DNA of 64,000 nt from UBA9926 sp018645765 (GCA_949372755.1 CASIBO010000001.1:124001-188000), one strand, 5' to 3'. Positions 1-8,859 are shown, counted from the first letter of the stretch. Program-made: numbers and translations. The notes: a model not told the origin generated them from the sequence alone.

Positions 1-1656
1 TCCAATCAAGGTCGTTCGCATCACCGACATTTCACTCGACAACGGGTTCTTCAGCGCAACAGCTGTTGCGTTCGGCAGCAGCAGGTGCTGCAAGTCCGAA
101 TCAACAAAACTATAACTAATGGCCTCGGAGTAACCTCGATCAATCAAGCGCTGCTTCAAGCGTTTATCGCTTGACTGGGTTTCCGTGGCTTCCAGCATCG
201 ATAAGGTCGCAACTGGTTGCGTCACGGGCAAGGCCTCGTAGCCAATGATCCGACTAATCTCTTCGATGAGATCGGCTTCAATATTGATATCAAACCGATG
301 CGAGGGTGATTGCACTAACCAGGCCCGATCTTCGCTGTTGGGGTCAACGATAAATTCGAACTCTAGACGCTTCAGAATATTTTCGATATCTGCGTCATCA
401 ATGACCATCCCGAGCACGCGCGCGACCCGAGCCGCTCGTAATCGCACCTCGATTGCCTTCGGCAAGTCTGCCGCGCTCACGGTGTCGACCAGAGGTCCAG
501 GATCGCCGCCCGCAATTAAAAGCAATAATTGAGTTGCTCGCTCCATAGCCCGAACTTGACCCTGATAATCGACCCCACGCTCAAAGCGATGACCCGCATC
601 GGTATGCATGGAATAAGCTCGAGCCCGGCCAGCAATAGCAATTGGGGCAAAAAATGCGGCTTCTAAATAGATATCCTGGGTGTCCGATTGAACGGCGGTC
701 GAGGCGCCCCCCATAATCCCCGCCATCCCGATGGGGCCCGAGGCATCGGTTATGAGCAAAGTACCCTCAGCCAGCGTCGCCTGACTACCATTGAGGAGGG
801 TCAACTGCTCACCCCCGATTGATTGCCGAACCGTGATATCGCCCGTTAACCGGTTTAAGTCATAAGCGTGCATCGGCTGATTCAGCTCGAGCATAATGTA
901 ATTGGTCACATCAACGACAGGATCAATCGACCGAATACCCGATCTTCGAAGCTTCTCGGTCAACCAAAGGGGCGTTGCTGCGGCCAAGTTAACGCCTCGC
1001 ACAACCCGGCCCACAAAGCGCGCACACCCTTCTGGCGCCGCTAAGTGCACCGCAACTTGGTCATTATGAACGGCAGCGACCGACTGAATATCCGGCATGC
1101 AAACATCTAGATTGTTCATAAGGCCTGTTTCGCGGGCAAGACCGATGATGCCCAAGCAATCACTTCGGTTCGGTGTCAAATCCACTTCAATGATGCTGTC
1201 GTCAAGCTGCAGGTAACCATTGATGTCAGTGCCAACGGGCGCATCATCTGCCAGCTCCATTAAGCCTTCGTGATTTTCACTCAATCCAAGTTCGCGCTCG
1301 CTGCACAGCATCCCAAAGCTCTCAACGCCCCGTAACTTAGCCTTCTTAATTTTAAAATCATCGAGTTTGGCCCCAACCAGCGCGAAGGGCACCTTGATAC
1401 CGGGCCGAGCATTAGGCGCGCCACACACCACCTGATGGCTATCAGTGCCACTCGACACCGTACAGACTTTTAGCTTATCCGCGTTGGGATGCGGTTCTGC
1501 GGCCAGAATTTCCCCAACCACAACCTGGCTTAAGATAGCGGCCGCTGGCTCAACGCTGTCCACCTCTAACCCGGCCATCGTAATCTGACTGACCAAGGCC
1601 TGCGTTGAAAGCGGCGGGTTCACCCACTCTCGTAACCATTGCTCGCTGAATTTCAT
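1..1656 (-). CDS. pheT: Phenylalanyl-tRNA synthetase beta subunit, N-terminal 552 residues (runs off the window)
   Basis: PheT pairs with PheS in the alpha2-beta2 enzyme that charges tRNA-Phe; the beta chain carries tRNA-binding and editing modules. Translation from the ATG at 1656 gives MKFSEQWLREWVNPPLS, followed by the N-terminal EMAP-like tRNA-binding fold (PHPNADKLKVC near residues 56-66, then VVCGAPNARPG and GVESFGMLCSEREL). The frame stays open to base 1, so about 240 C-terminal residues of a usual ~790 lie outside the window. The start overlaps the pheS stop by 4 bases (ATGA), which indicates translational coupling. I see no frameshift. Confidence 0.95.
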   Translation of the reverse strand, partial: MKFSEQWLREWVNPPLSTQALVSQITMAGLEVDSVEPAAAILSQVVVGEILAAEPHPNADKLKVCTVSSGTDSHQVVCGAPNARPGIKVPFALVGAKLDDFKIKKAKLRGVESFGMLCSERELGLSENHEGLMELADDAPVGTDINGYLQLDDSIIEVDLTPNRSDCLGIIGLARETGLMNNLDVCMPDIQSVAAVHNDQVAVHLAAPEGCARFVGRVVRGVNLAAATPLWLTEKLRRSGIRSIDPVVDVTNYIMLELNQPMHAYDLNRLTGDITVRQSIGGEQLTLLNGSQATLAEGTLLITDASGPIGMAGIMGGASTAVQSDTQDIYLEAAFFAPIAIAGRARAYSMHTDAGHRFERGVDYQGQVRAMERATQLLLLIAGGDPGPLVDTVSAADLPKAIEVRLRAARVARVLGMVIDDADIENILKRLEFEFIVDPNSEDRAWLVQSPSHRFDINIEADLIEEISRIIGYEALPVTQPVATLSMLEATETQSSDKRLKQRLIDRGYSEAISYSFVDSDLQHLLLPNATAVALKNPLSSEMSVMRTTLIG

Positions 1657-2678
1657 TGGAACTGCTCCAAAAATCGCAGGTCGTTTTCGACAAAGTGCCG
1701 CATGTCACTCACGCCATAGCGCAACATCGCCAGTCTCTCTGGGCCCATACCGAACGCAAATCCCAAGTATTTTTCGGAATCAATGCCTGACATTTCAAGC
1801 ACTCGCGGATGCACCATGCCCGAACCCATCACCTCTAACCATCCGGTACTTGAGCACACGCGGCAATGACCCGCACCTGAGCAGTGCACACATTGCACAT
1901 CAACTTCCGCCGAGGGCTCGGTAAAGGGGAAATAGCTCGGCCGAAACCGAACCTTCAAATCATCCCGTTCAAAAAAGACTCTCAAAAACTCTGTAATCAT
2001 GCCCTTTAAATCAGCGAAGCTGCAGTGCTCATCCACCATCAAACCTTCGACCTGATGGAACATCGGCAAATGAGACGGATCTGGCGGATCAACGCGGTAG
2101 GTTTTACCAGGGCAAATAATTCGGAAGGGCGGCTCGCGCGATTCCATCGTTCGAACTTGCACCGGGGAAGTGTGCGTTCGGAGCAACACGCTATCGGTCA
2201 AATAAAAGGTATCGTGCATCGCCCGTGCGGGGTGATGCGCCGGCAAGTTCAGCGCCTCAAAATTGTGATAGTCGTCCTCAATTTCAGGACCCACGACCGA
2301 TTCAAACCCAACAGAATGGAAAAACTGCTCGATCCGCTCGAGCACCAGCGATACAGGATGCAGGGCGCCGCGCTGCGAACCCCGCCCCGGCAACGTTACA
2401 TCGATGGCGGATGCCTGAACCTTGGCCGCCTCGGCAATGGCCGCTTGGGCTTGCCAGCGCGCATTAATGGCGGCATCGACCTCGGTTTTCACCTGATTGA
2501 TTAACGCCCCTGCCCCGGGCCGGTCGGCCTCGGGCAGTTGGCCTAGCGTTTTAAGCTGGCCTGTTATGGCGCCTTTCTTGCCGAGATATTGGACCCGCAG
2601 GGCCTCTATTTCAGAAAGCCCACTTGCGGACGCCACAGCAGCGAGCGCCTCACGTCGAAGCGCGTCTAAGTCTGACAT
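1653..2678 (-). CDS. pheS: Phenylalanyl-tRNA synthetase alpha subunit
   Basis: This is the catalytic subunit of cytosolic phenylalanyl-tRNA synthetase, a class II enzyme. It is 341 aa, the usual length for the family. An N-terminal coiled-coil region (residues 1-85) precedes the class II core, with HPVSLVLERIEQFFHSVGF, the motif-2 region FRIICPGKTYRVD and the glycine-rich motif 3 FGMGPERLAMLRYG near the C-terminus. A cysteine-rich stretch CVHCSGAGHCRVC (about residues 263-275) sits in the core, as in many proteobacterial PheS. It lies 47 bases downstream of rplT and overlaps pheT, so it is the penultimate gene of a thrS-infC-rpmI-rplT-pheS-pheT cluster. No pheM leader peptide could be identified in the short rplT-pheS gap. 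Confidence 0.97.
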   Translation of the reverse strand: MSDLDALRREALAAVASASGLSEIEALRVQYLGKKGAITGQLKTLGQLPEADRPGAGALINQVKTEVDAAINARWQAQAAIAEAAKVQASAIDVTLPGRGSQRGALHPVSLVLERIEQFFHSVGFESVVGPEIEDDYHNFEALNLPAHHPARAMHDTFYLTDSVLLRTHTSPVQVRTMESREPPFRIICPGKTYRVDPPDPSHLPMFHQVEGLMVDEHCSFADLKGMITEFLRVFFERDDLKVRFRPSYFPFTEPSAEVDVQCVHCSGAGHCRVCSSTGWLEVMGSGMVHPRVLEMSGIDSEKYLGFAFGMGPERLAMLRYGVSDMRHFVENDLRFLEQFQ

Positions 2679-2725
2679 CGAAAATCCTCTACCTGGTCCG
2701 TTGGTGCAGCTCGCACGCTCGGCAG

Positions 2726-3091
2726 TTAGGCTGCGGCGGCGAGCGCTTCTTTCGCTTTATTGGCTAACGCTGTGAACGCTTCTGGCTCATGCAAGGCAAG
2801 ATCAGCAAGCACCCGGCGATCAATCTCTATTTCTGATTTCTTCAAACCATTGATCAACCGGCTGTAGGACAAACCATGCTCACGGGCCGCGGCATTAATC
2901 CGCTGGATCCACAACCCTCGGAACATGCGTTTCTTAACCTTACGGTCACGATAGGCATATTGTCCGGCTTTGGTAACCGCTTGTTTGGCAACGCGATAGA
3001 CTCGGCTTCGGGCACCGTAATACCCTTTAGCCGCTTTCATCACCTTTTTATGGCGACGGTGTGCGGTGACACCTCTTTTTACTCTTGGCAT
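2726..3091 (-). CDS. rplT: 50S ribosomal protein L20
   Basis: L20 binds 23S rRNA early in large-subunit assembly and, in enterobacteria, represses the rpmI-rplT mRNA. The 121-aa product begins MPRVKRGVTAHRRHKKVMK and contains KGYYGARSRVYRVAKQAV and KKRMFRGLWIQRINAAAREHGLSYS split over the protein; it is basic and of normal length. It follows rpmI by 52 bases in the same orientation and precedes pheS. Family identity is unambiguous. Confidence 0.98.
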   Translation of the reverse strand: MPRVKRGVTAHRRHKKVMKAAKGYYGARSRVYRVAKQAVTKAGQYAYRDRKVKKRMFRGLWIQRINAAAREHGLSYSRLINGLKKSEIEIDRRVLADLALHEPEAFTALANKAKEALAAAA

Positions 3092-3143
3092 TTTTTAATC
3101 CTCAGGATCTAATGAATCGGGACATTTCTGGGCTATGCGCCTT

Positions 3144-3335
3144 TTAATGTCCAAGCATTCTGCGAATGAGCGGCACATCACTGGGTGCGACGGCTTTCAT
3201 ACTCCGCAAATGGCGCTTCCGCTTGGTCGGCTTCTTCGTCAGGATATGATTCCTAAAGGATTGTCGGTGCTTATAGCCTTTAGCAGTCTTTTTAAACCGC
3301 TTGGCAGCACCACTACTGGTTTTCAGTTTTGGCAT
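3144..3335 (-). CDS. rpmI: 50S ribosomal protein L35
   Basis: L35 is a small basic large-subunit protein. The chosen start is the ATG at 3335, giving MPKLKTSSGAAKRFKKTAKG and 63 aa, the family norm. A longer in-frame start at 3350 adds only MRSSE, which the family lacks. The protein contains the usual KHRQSFRNHILTKK and KRKRHLR basic stretches. It sits between infC and rplT, the standard order. Its 148-base leader may hold the L20 autoregulatory site, as in E. coli (inference). Confidence 0.96.
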   Translation of the reverse strand: MPKLKTSSGAAKRFKKTAKGYKHRQSFRNHILTKKPTKRKRHLRSMKAVAPSDVPLIRRMLGH

Positions 3336-3483
3336 TTCAGAACTCCGCATTGTTCAGGTTAAAGGCAATCCTTCATCGCTTTTTTCTGAATGTTTTCACA
3401 CCCAGCTTCGCTTACGATGATCTCTTACCTAGGCTGCGCCGGGGGCGGTATTGCCCATCTCGGCGTTCGCTTTCGCGAACAGG
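3336..3483 (-). promoter_or_regulatory. infC-rpmI intergenic leader with hairpins, candidate L20 operator
   Basis: This 148-base gap separates the infC stop from the rpmI start. Just after the infC stop lies a perfect 6-bp hairpin GTTCGC-GAAA-GCGAAC (3465-3480) closed by a GAAA tetraloop, followed by a possible GGGC/GCCC stem. There is no U-tract, so it is not an intrinsic terminator. In E. coli the equivalent stretch binds L20 and controls rpmI-rplT translation; assigning that role here is inference from position and structure. Confidence 0.4.
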
Positions 3484-4035
3484 TCAGGCGACTGCCTCAC
3501 TGCTGCCTTTCTTCTTCGTATTCGGTGCCAACACCATGGTCAGTTGTCGACCTTCCATTTTCGGGAACATCTCAACAGTACCGATCTCAGCAAGATCTGC
3601 TTCAATTCTCTTAAGCAAATCAATACCGAGTTCTTGGTGCGCCATTTCTCGCCCTCTAAATCGCAGGGTTACCTTGGCTTTGTCACCATCGCTCAGGAAA
3701 CGGGTCAGGTTGCGTAGTTTTACCTGGTAGTCTCCTTCATCCGTTCCGGGTCGGAACTTCATTTCTTTTACTTGCATGCGGCGTTGTTTCTTACGTGCCG
3801 CAGACTTTTCTTTTTTCGCCTCAAAGATTCGCTTACCGTAATCCAGAATCTTACAAACCACTGGATCGGCGTCAGGCGCGATTTCCACTAAATCAAGCTT
3901 CGCTTCCTGTGCCGCTTTAATTGCTTCAGCAATTGAAACAACCCCGATCTGCTCTCCATCTGCACCGATCAGGCGAACCATTGTCGCCTCTATATCGTCG
4001 TTAATTCGAGTCTTTTTTGAACCTTCTTTTTTGAT
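3484..4035 (-). CDS. infC: Translation initiation factor IF-3, with a non-AUG (AUC) start
   Basis: IF-3 binds the 30S subunit and rejects non-canonical start codons and tRNAs. From the first ATG (3981) the product would be 165 aa and lack the usual N-terminus. Upstream in-frame codons encode KKEGSKKTRINDDIEAT, matching the RINGEI segment of E. coli IF-3. An AGGAGG ribosome-binding site lies 7 bases before an ATC codon at 4033-4035. I therefore start there: 183 aa, the family length. E. coli infC starts with AUU and IF-3 represses its own synthesis through that codon; AUC belongs to the same discriminated class. The C-terminal domain has KFRPGTDEGDYQVKLRN and LRFRGREMAHQELG. It lies 44 bases after thrS. 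Confidence 0.93.
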   Translation of the reverse strand: MKKEGSKKTRINDDIEATMVRLIGADGEQIGVVSIAEAIKAAQEAKLDLVEIAPDADPVVCKILDYGKRIFEAKKEKSAARKKQRRMQVKEMKFRPGTDEGDYQVKLRNLTRFLSDGDKAKVTLRFRGREMAHQELGIDLLKRIEADLAEIGTVEMFPKMEGRQLTMVLAPNTKKKGSSEAVA

Positions 4036-4079
4036 TCGGTAGCCTCCTTCAGGCGCTAAGGCCGGGCATTATAGCAAAA

Positions 4080-5996
4080 TCAAACCATTCGTCCCTTTTT
4101 TTCTTCATCTTTTCGCAAGCGCTCCAAAAACGCCGAAAGCGTCATGGCACCCAGATCTTCGCCGCCTCGGGTTCTCACAGCAACCTGGCCCGCTTCACGC
4201 TCTCGGTCACCCACCACCAAAAGGTACGGAATCTTCTGCATGGCATGCTCACGAATCTTAAACCCCACCTTTTCGTTGCGCAGATCAGACTCGACGCGAA
4301 TCCCTACGGCCTTCAGCGCGGCAGTAACTTCATCCACATAGCCCGCTTGTGAATCCGTAATATTGATCACCATTGCTTGTACCGGCGCAAGCCAGACAGG
4401 GAATTCTCCAGCATAGTGCTCGATCAGGATGCCGATAAAACGCTCAAACGAGCCGAGCATCGCTCTGTGCAACATCACGGGAATCTGTCGGCTACCGTCT
4501 TCTGCAACGTACTGCGCGTCCAATCGGCCTGGCATCGAAAAATCAACTTGCATGGTGCCGCACTGCCAAACCCGCCCCAAGCAGTCTTTCAGTGAAAATT
4601 CGATTTTCGGCCCGTAGAAGGCGCCTTCTCCTGGCAAGGTTTGCCAATCTAGGGCTTTAAAATCCAAAGCCTCGGCCAAGGCCGCTTCGGCTCGATCCCA
4701 AACCTCATCGGACCCCACCCGCTGTTCTGGCCGAGTTGAAAGCCGGATGATCATTTCATCGAAGCCAAAGTCTCGGTAAACCGCGGATAGGACATCAATA
4801 AAATCCGTCACTTCTTTTTGAACCTGATCTTCTCGGCAGAAAATATGGGCGTCGTCTTGGACAAATCCTCGTACCCGCATAATCCCCTGCAGGGTCCCTG
4901 ACGGCTCGTTGCGATGGCAAGAGCCAAACTCTGCCAAACGAATCGGCAGGTCTCGGTAACTCTTTAAACCCTGATTAAACACCTGCACATGACAGGGACA
5001 GTTCATCGGCTTGATGGCATAGGTCCGACTATCGGATTCAACAGAAAACATTCCATCACCGAACTTGTCGGCGTGACCCGATTTTTCCCAGAGGCTCATA
5101 TCCACCAGCTGAGGCGTTTTGATCTCTTGATACCCATGTTGATTTTGGACATCTCGGATATACCGCTCGAGGGTTTGCCATATCTGCCAGCCTCGCGGAT
5201 GCCAAAACACCATGCCAGGCGCTTCTTCTTGGGTGTGAAACAGATCGAGGCGCTTGCCGAGTTTGCGATGATCTCGCTTTTCCGCCTCTTCCAAGCGAAA
5301 CAAATATTCCTTCAGCGCTTTCTTATCGCCCCAAGCGGTCCCGTAGATCCGCTGGAGCATTTCATTATTGGAATCGCCGCGCCAATAGGCGCCCGCGACC
5401 TTCGTCAACTTGAATGCTTTAATGCGGCCCGTATCTGGCACGTGGGGTCCACGACAAAGATCCACAAAGTCGCCTTGCTGGTAGAACGACAAGTCTTCAG
5501 CATCCGGAATGCTCTTTAAAATTTCGACCTTGTAGTGCTCACCTTTTTCTTCGAACAAGGCAACCGCCGCTTGCCGAGACATAACCGACCGCGTGACCGC
5601 TTGAGTCTGAGACACCAGTGCTGACATCTCTTTTTCAATTCGTTCTAAGTCTTCTGGCGTGAAGGGCCGGTCATAGGCAAAGTCATAAAAGAAGCCGTCT
5701 TCAATTGTTGGCCCGATCGTGACTTGCGCTGTGGGAAACAATCGCTGAACGGCTTGTGCCATGAGGTGCGCGCAAGAATGCCGAATCACCTCTAATCCGT
5801 CGTCATCCTTACCGGTTACGATTGCAACCACCGCATCAGAATCAATCACGTGCGAGGTATCAACCAACTCGCCATTGACACGACCCGCCAGGGCCGCACC
5901 CGCTAATCCGGCGCCAATCGATGCGGCAACGTCATGGACCGTGACGGCTGATTCAAATTGTTTTTGGGCCCCATCGGGCAGGGTTACGGTAAGCAT
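4080..5996 (-). CDS. thrS: Threonyl-tRNA synthetase
   Basis: This enzyme charges tRNA-Thr and edits mischarged Ser-tRNA-Thr. The start ATG at 5996 gives MLTVTLPDGAQKQFESAVT and 638 aa, the normal length; the frame is open further upstream only because it reads through the tRNA-Val gene. Domains in order: N-terminal TGS domain (1-60), the editing domain with HSCAHLMAQAV (zinc/editing histidines), the class II catalytic core with PMNCPCHVQVF and RVRGFVQDDAHIFC, and the C-terminal anticodon-binding domain (VGDREREAGQVAVRTRGG). It heads the thrS-infC-rpmI-rplT-pheST cluster. A leader operator for ThrS self-repression, known in E. coli, was not recognised here. Confidence 0.97.
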   Translation of the reverse strand: MLTVTLPDGAQKQFESAVTVHDVAASIGAGLAGAALAGRVNGELVDTSHVIDSDAVVAIVTGKDDDGLEVIRHSCAHLMAQAVQRLFPTAQVTIGPTIEDGFFYDFAYDRPFTPEDLERIEKEMSALVSQTQAVTRSVMSRQAAVALFEEKGEHYKVEILKSIPDAEDLSFYQQGDFVDLCRGPHVPDTGRIKAFKLTKVAGAYWRGDSNNEMLQRIYGTAWGDKKALKEYLFRLEEAEKRDHRKLGKRLDLFHTQEEAPGMVFWHPRGWQIWQTLERYIRDVQNQHGYQEIKTPQLVDMSLWEKSGHADKFGDGMFSVESDSRTYAIKPMNCPCHVQVFNQGLKSYRDLPIRLAEFGSCHRNEPSGTLQGIMRVRGFVQDDAHIFCREDQVQKEVTDFIDVLSAVYRDFGFDEMIIRLSTRPEQRVGSDEVWDRAEAALAEALDFKALDWQTLPGEGAFYGPKIEFSLKDCLGRVWQCGTMQVDFSMPGRLDAQYVAEDGSRQIPVMLHRAMLGSFERFIGILIEHYAGEFPVWLAPVQAMVINITDSQAGYVDEVTAALKAVGIRVESDLRNEKVGFKIREHAMQKIPYLLVVGDREREAGQVAVRTRGGEDLGAMTLSAFLERLRKDEEKKGRMV

Positions 5997-6075
5997 GACG
6001 CGTCTCCTGTCAGTGGTGACCCCTACCAAAGGCCACTTGCGGTTCGTTCGATTGCGGCGCGGAATCACGCAAATA

Positions 6076-6152
6076 TGGTAGGAACGGTCGGATTCGAACC
6101 GACGACCCTCGCCTTGTCGAGGCGATGCTCTAACCAACTGAGCTACGTTCCT
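6076..6152 (-). tRNA. tRNA-Val, anticodon GAC, with encoded CCA
   Basis: Read on the minus strand, the acceptor stem is AGGAACG/CGTTCCT, then a D arm GCTC...GAGC, anticodon stem TCGCC/GGCGA, T arm GTCGG-TTCGAAT-CCGAC, discriminator A and encoded CCA; 77 nt. The seven-base anticodon loop reads TCGACAA, so positions 34-36 are GAC (Val). Position 33 is C instead of the near-universal U, which is noteworthy. A weak -10-like TATTAA followed by a GC-rich AGGCGAG lies about 20 bases upstream. It precedes thrS on the same strand. Confidence 0.9.
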
Positions 6153-6465
6153 GTAGTCTTCTCGCCTTTAATAACCAGGCTTTTCTATCCCTTTCAGCCT
6201 TCAGCACCACCCGTATTGAAGGTTGAGCCTGCTCCAAAGGCATGCCTTTGATTTTATCGAATACAAGCCATTGTCCAAAAACCGAAAAAATTGCTTTTCA
6301 ATTGATACGGCACGCTTTGCAACTTGATCCGGCGGCAATCTTACCGTCTTTAAGATCCTGATTCAAAGCTTGTTTGGGTAAGTCCGATTACACCTTGGCA
6401 ACTCAAAGCACCCAATGAAAAGACCCTCAATCTAGGCCCATTGACGTAAGGCGTGATCGAGCCGA
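6153..6465. other. Intergenic region between tRNA-Val and the end of uvrB
   Basis: This 313-base stretch has no convincing open reading frame. It should contain the tRNA-Val promoter: on the minus strand CTGAAA, 18 bases, TATTAA lies about 20 bases before the tRNA, a weak match. I see no clear intrinsic terminator for uvrB and no repeats. Confidence 0.5.
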
Positions 6466-8493
6466 TTAATTGCGAACAAATTGCTCGCGAAGCTGCTCGA
6501 TCCGATCTCGAACCTGTGCAGCAGCTTCAAACTCTAGATCCTTCGCCAGAGAAAACATTTCTTTCTCTAACGCAACAATGTTCTTCTCAACTTGGTCTGG
6601 CGCCACCAACACCTCATCAGCCGCTTGTAGGCGCTTTGAACGGCCGCTTCGATCGCCCTTACCTTTACCGCCCTTTTTGCCAATCACTCGAGCACCTTCC
6701 ATAACATCGGAAATATCAGAAGAGATACTCACCGGCTCGATACCATGTAGCGTATTAAAAGCTTCTTGCTTTTCACGGCGGCGATCGGTCTCGTCCATTG
6801 CTCGTTGCATCGAGTTGGTGATCTTATCGCCATAGAGAATCGCTTTACCTTGCAGGTTACGGGCAGCACGACCGATGGTCTGAATCAGCGATCGGTCCGA
6901 TCTTAAAAAGCCTTCTTTATCAGCGTCAAGGATCGCAACCAACGACACCTCGGGCATATCAAGCCCCTCCCGCAACAGATTAATACCAACCAAAACGTCA
7001 AACTCGCCGAGCCTTAAGTCGCGAATAATCTCAACTCGCTCAACGGTGTCGATATCTGAGTGCAGGTAGCGCACCCGCACCCCGTTTTCGTCTAAGTAAT
7101 CGGTCAGGTCTTCCGCCATTCGCTTGGTCAAGGTCGTAATCAGAACCCGCTCTTTCACGGCAACCCGCAACCGGATTTCACCTAAGACATCATCTACCTG
7201 GGTCTTCGCTGGCCGCACCTCAATTTCAGGATCAACGAGACCCGTCGGCCGAACCACCTGCTCAACCACTTGGCCCACTTTTTCTTTTTCATACGGCCCG
7301 GGCGTAGCCGAGACAAAAATGGCCTGAGGCGCACCTGCTTCCCACTCTTCAAATCGCATCGGGCGGTTGTCTAAAGCTGATGGCAGCCTGAACCCGTATT
7401 CAACGAGCGTCGTTTTTCGCGCCCGATCCCCTTTATACATCGCGCCAATTTGTGGGATCGATACGTGGGATTCATCAACGACCAACAACGCATCATCAGG
7501 AAGGTAATCATACAAAGTAGGCGGCGCCTCCCCTGGCGCGCGTCCGGACAGGTAACGAGAATAATTCTCGATGCCGTTGCAATACCCTAGTTCCTTAATC
7601 ATCTCTAGGTCGTACCGCGTTCTTTGCTCGAGCCGTTGGGCCTCGACCAACTTATTGTTCTCTTGCAGATGCTTGAGGCGAACTTGAAGCTCCGCCTTGA
7701 TTAGATCTAAGGATCGCTCAATGGTTTCTCTGGGCGTAACGTAATGACTCTTAGGAAAGATTGTGATTCTGGGCACTTTCCGCACAACCGCCCCGGTTAA
7801 TGGATCGAACAAGGTGATTTGTTCGATCTCATCATCAAACAATTCAATTCGAATCGCTTGTTTATCCGATTCGGCAGGAAAGACATCAATGACATCCCCT
7901 TTCACTCGGTAGGTTGCCCGCCGTAACTCAACGTCATTGCGGGTGTACTGCAATTCTGCAAGCCGGCGCAGGATAAAACGCTGATCCACTCGATCCCCGC
8001 GATCTAGATGCAGCACCATTTTCAAGTAAGCGCCAGGATCCCCTAAACCATAGATACTCGAAACAGACGCCACCACCAACGCATCGCGTCGTTCAAGTAG
8101 TGCCTTAGTGGCCGATAGCCGCATTTGTTCGATATGCTCATTGATTGCCGAGTCTTTTTCGATATAAGTGTCCGATGACGGCACGTATGCTTCGGGCTGG
8201 TAATAGTCGTAATAGGAGACAAAATATTCGACCGCGTTGTTTGGGAAAAAAGCCTTAAACTCGCCATACAATTGCGCAGCAAGAGTTTTGTTCGGCGCCA
8301 TGACGAGGGTTGGTCTTTGGATCTGCGCCACCACATTGGCAATGGTAAAGGTCTTACCGGAGCCTGTAACACCCAATAGCATCTGTGAGGCCAGTCCAGA
8401 CTCGATCCCCTCGACAAGCGACGCAATTGCAGTCGGCTGATCACCCGCGGGCGAAAACTTGGAAACCACTTCAAAGGGAACGCTTTTCATCAA
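6466..8493 (-). CDS. uvrB: Excinuclease ABC subunit B
   Basis: UvrB is the damage-verifying helicase of nucleotide excision repair, loaded by UvrA and then partnered by UvrC. The 675-aa product has Walker A GVTGSGKT (41-48), the YYDYYQPEAYVP hairpin region that probes DNA, DEAD-like VVDESHVS, helicase motif VI QTIGRAARN, and a C-terminal UVR motif (FEAAAQVRDRIEQLREQF) for UvrC contact. Length is normal. It is monocistronic as far as visible, with tRNA genes on both sides. I looked for a LexA box of the CTGT-N8-ACAG type upstream and did not find one. Confidence 0.98.
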   Translation of the reverse strand: MMKSVPFEVVSKFSPAGDQPTAIASLVEGIESGLASQMLLGVTGSGKTFTIANVVAQIQRPTLVMAPNKTLAAQLYGEFKAFFPNNAVEYFVSYYDYYQPEAYVPSSDTYIEKDSAINEHIEQMRLSATKALLERRDALVVASVSSIYGLGDPGAYLKMVLHLDRGDRVDQRFILRRLAELQYTRNDVELRRATYRVKGDVIDVFPAESDKQAIRIELFDDEIEQITLFDPLTGAVVRKVPRITIFPKSHYVTPRETIERSLDLIKAELQVRLKHLQENNKLVEAQRLEQRTRYDLEMIKELGYCNGIENYSRYLSGRAPGEAPPTLYDYLPDDALLVVDESHVSIPQIGAMYKGDRARKTTLVEYGFRLPSALDNRPMRFEEWEAGAPQAIFVSATPGPYEKEKVGQVVEQVVRPTGLVDPEIEVRPAKTQVDDVLGEIRLRVAVKERVLITTLTKRMAEDLTDYLDENGVRVRYLHSDIDTVERVEIIRDLRLGEFDVLVGINLLREGLDMPEVSLVAILDADKEGFLRSDRSLIQTIGRAARNLQGKAILYGDKITNSMQRAMDETDRRREKQEAFNTLHGIEPVSISSDISDVMEGARVIGKKGGKGKGDRSGRSKRLQAADEVLVAPDQVEKNIVALEKEMFSLAKDLEFEAAAQVRDRIEQLREQFVRN

Positions 8494-8559
8494 CAGCCGG
8501 CTTTTTTCAGGGAGCTGTGCATTATGCCTGAGATTACTCGCTGATGTGCATTAGAGCGA

Positions 8560-8588
8560 TTGACGATCCAGCTCCATACCCGTAGAAT
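8560..8588 (+). promoter_or_regulatory. Sigma70 promoter of tRNA-Asn
   Basis: TTGACG (8560-8565), a 17-base spacer and TAGAAT (8583-8588): five of six matches in each hexamer at ideal spacing. It is followed by the GC-rich discriminator CGCTCCG, typical of stringently controlled stable-RNA promoters. Transcription would begin about 10 bases before the tRNA 5' end. Confidence 0.8.
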
Positions 8589-8604
8589 CGCTCCGTTCCA
8601 ATGA

Positions 8605-8680
8605 TCCCCGATAGCTCAGTTGGTAGAGCAAATGACTGTTAATCATTGGGTCCCTGGTTCGAGCCCAGGTCGGGGAGCCA
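8605..8680 (+). tRNA. tRNA-Asn, anticodon GTT, with encoded CCA
   Basis: Acceptor stem TCCCCGA/TCGGGGA, D arm GCTC...GAGC, anticodon stem AATGA/TCATT with loop CTGTTAA (GTT at 34-36, U at 33), T arm CCTGG-TTCGAGC-CCAGG, discriminator G and CCA: 76 nt, all arms intact. It has its own promoter and terminator, so it is a single-gene transcription unit. tRNA-Asn is a common phage integration target, but I saw no duplicated 3' end downstream. Confidence 0.97.
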
Positions 8681-8690
8681 TCTAGACGCT

Positions 8691-8727
8691 AAAAAGGCTT
8701 GCAGCAATGCAGGCCTTTTTTATTTTA
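8691..8727 (+). terminator. Intrinsic terminator after tRNA-Asn
   Basis: A 13-bp stem AAAAAGGCTTGCA / TGCAGGCCTTTTT (one G-U wobble) with loop GCAA spans 8691-8720. It continues into a T-rich tail (TTTTTTATTTT). Placement 10 bases after the tRNA CCA fits termination of that unit. Confidence 0.9.
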
Positions 8728-8859
8728 TAACTTGATTCTCGTCTTAGCGCCCCCATCAAAGCGGGCTGTTCACTTCGCAGCGATCGCTTCATCAAGCTCG
8801 ATTTGTCTACGCATTTTCATCGACCTCGGGCCTTAAGATCCGCCTAGTTCACCCATGCC

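Noticed and set aside
2025..2504. 159-aa plus-strand open frame inside pheS
   Set aside because: It is antisense to a strongly conserved gene, has no family resemblance and no ribosome-binding site.
5997..6137. N-terminal extension of the thrS frame
   Set aside because: It reads through the tRNA-Val gene and adds 47 residues not found in ThrS; the real start is at 5996.
8494..8560. LexA box upstream of uvrB
   Set aside because: No CTGT-N8-ACAG match was found in this stretch.
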